6,085 bases of DNA, from positions 1-6,085 of the forward strand of contig JAKBQK010000114.1 of NCBI GenBank assembly GCA_021835265.1. Direction: 5' to 3'. The translations under genes and the position numbers were made by a program. Positions 5,980-6,085 of the stretch are shown in pieces (the stretch's first letter is position 1; every line of letters begins with the position of its first letter). A model generated the notes under the pieces. The model was not told the origin of the DNA. It was given only the letters and a program-made list of their open reading frames with translations, and ran no database searches. The DNA comes from Thermoplasmata archaeon (GTDB lineage: Archaea > Thermoplasmatota > Thermoplasmata > Thermoplasmatales > Thermoplasmataceae).

Positions 5980-6085
5980 TTGAATTATGAAAGAACAAAA
6001 CACAACCCCCAAATAAGGAATGCAAAGACAGCAAAAAAGTTTTTCGCGTCTTCTATGAAAAGTATATTCCATGATGATAGTCCCC
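5980..6085 (+). CDS. Possible start of an unrecognised gene (runs off right edge)
   Basis: An open frame continues from 5935 to the window edge. The suggested start is TTG at 5980, eight bases after GGGGG (5967-5971) and some 44 bases after the centre of a TATA-like box. Other candidates are TTG at 5947, 5965 or 5974, and ATG at 6055. From 5980 it reads as 35 residues beginning (L/M)NYERTKHNPQIRNAKTAKK, basic and hydrophilic, with no motif that I recognise. The only support is the open frame and the promoter-like context. It could be chance, and the true start could lie further right. Confidence 0.35.
   Translation, partial: MNYERTKHNPQIRNAKTAKKFFASSMKSIFHDDSP

Noticed and set aside
5664..6085. 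Possible insertion-sequence remnant or CRISPR-like repeats
   Set aside because: The TGTCNGACA copies are too short and too close together to be element ends around a transposase, and no regularly spaced repeats are present.

Overview
The window looks archaeal, most probably a moderately AT-rich euryarchaeon of the Thermoplasmatales type. This is an inference from AT-rich TATA-like boxes 20-30 bases ahead of start codons, start codons without a Shine-Dalgarno site where a gene follows such a box, strong Shine-Dalgarno sites only inside the operon, and frequent AGA/AGG and ATA codons. No marker gene fixes the taxon. Every recognisable gene belongs to nucleotide-sugar synthesis or glycosyl transfer, so this is a surface-glycan (S-layer N-glycan, lipoglycan or capsule) locus.

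Layout. Positions 1-1620 are read leftward: a family-4 glycosyltransferase (508-1620) and, 25 bases after it, the N-terminal half of GDP-mannose 4,6-dehydratase (gmd, 482 down to the window edge). A compact divergent control region (about 1621-1715) separates this from a rightward, overlapping three-gene unit: a UDP-glucuronate decarboxylase-like SDR enzyme (1716-2645), UDP-glucose 6-dehydrogenase (2642-3856) and UTP-glucose-1-phosphate uridylyltransferase (3843-4661). A TATA-like element then precedes a CgeB-like glycosyltransferase (4722-5663). The last 420 bases are AT-rich. They hold two copies of the palindrome TGTCNGACA flanking a TATA-like box, and the possible start of another reading frame that runs off the right edge.

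How the genes work together. The rightward trio reads as a complete route from glucose 1-phosphate: GalU makes UDP-glucose, Ugd oxidises it to UDP-glucuronate, and the SDR enzyme would decarboxylate that to UDP-xylose. The genes lie in reverse order of the reactions. The leftward arm makes GDP-4-keto-6-deoxymannose, the precursor of GDP-rhamnose, GDP-fucose and related sugars; the second enzyme of that branch is not in view. The two glycosyltransferases are candidates for transferring these sugars, but their donors cannot be read from sequence. The main point of interest is the apparent archaeal UDP-xylose operon beside a GDP-6-deoxyhexose arm. Composition falls from about 43% G+C in the gmd fragment to about 34% in the CgeB-like gene (hand counts), as is common in mosaic glycan loci.
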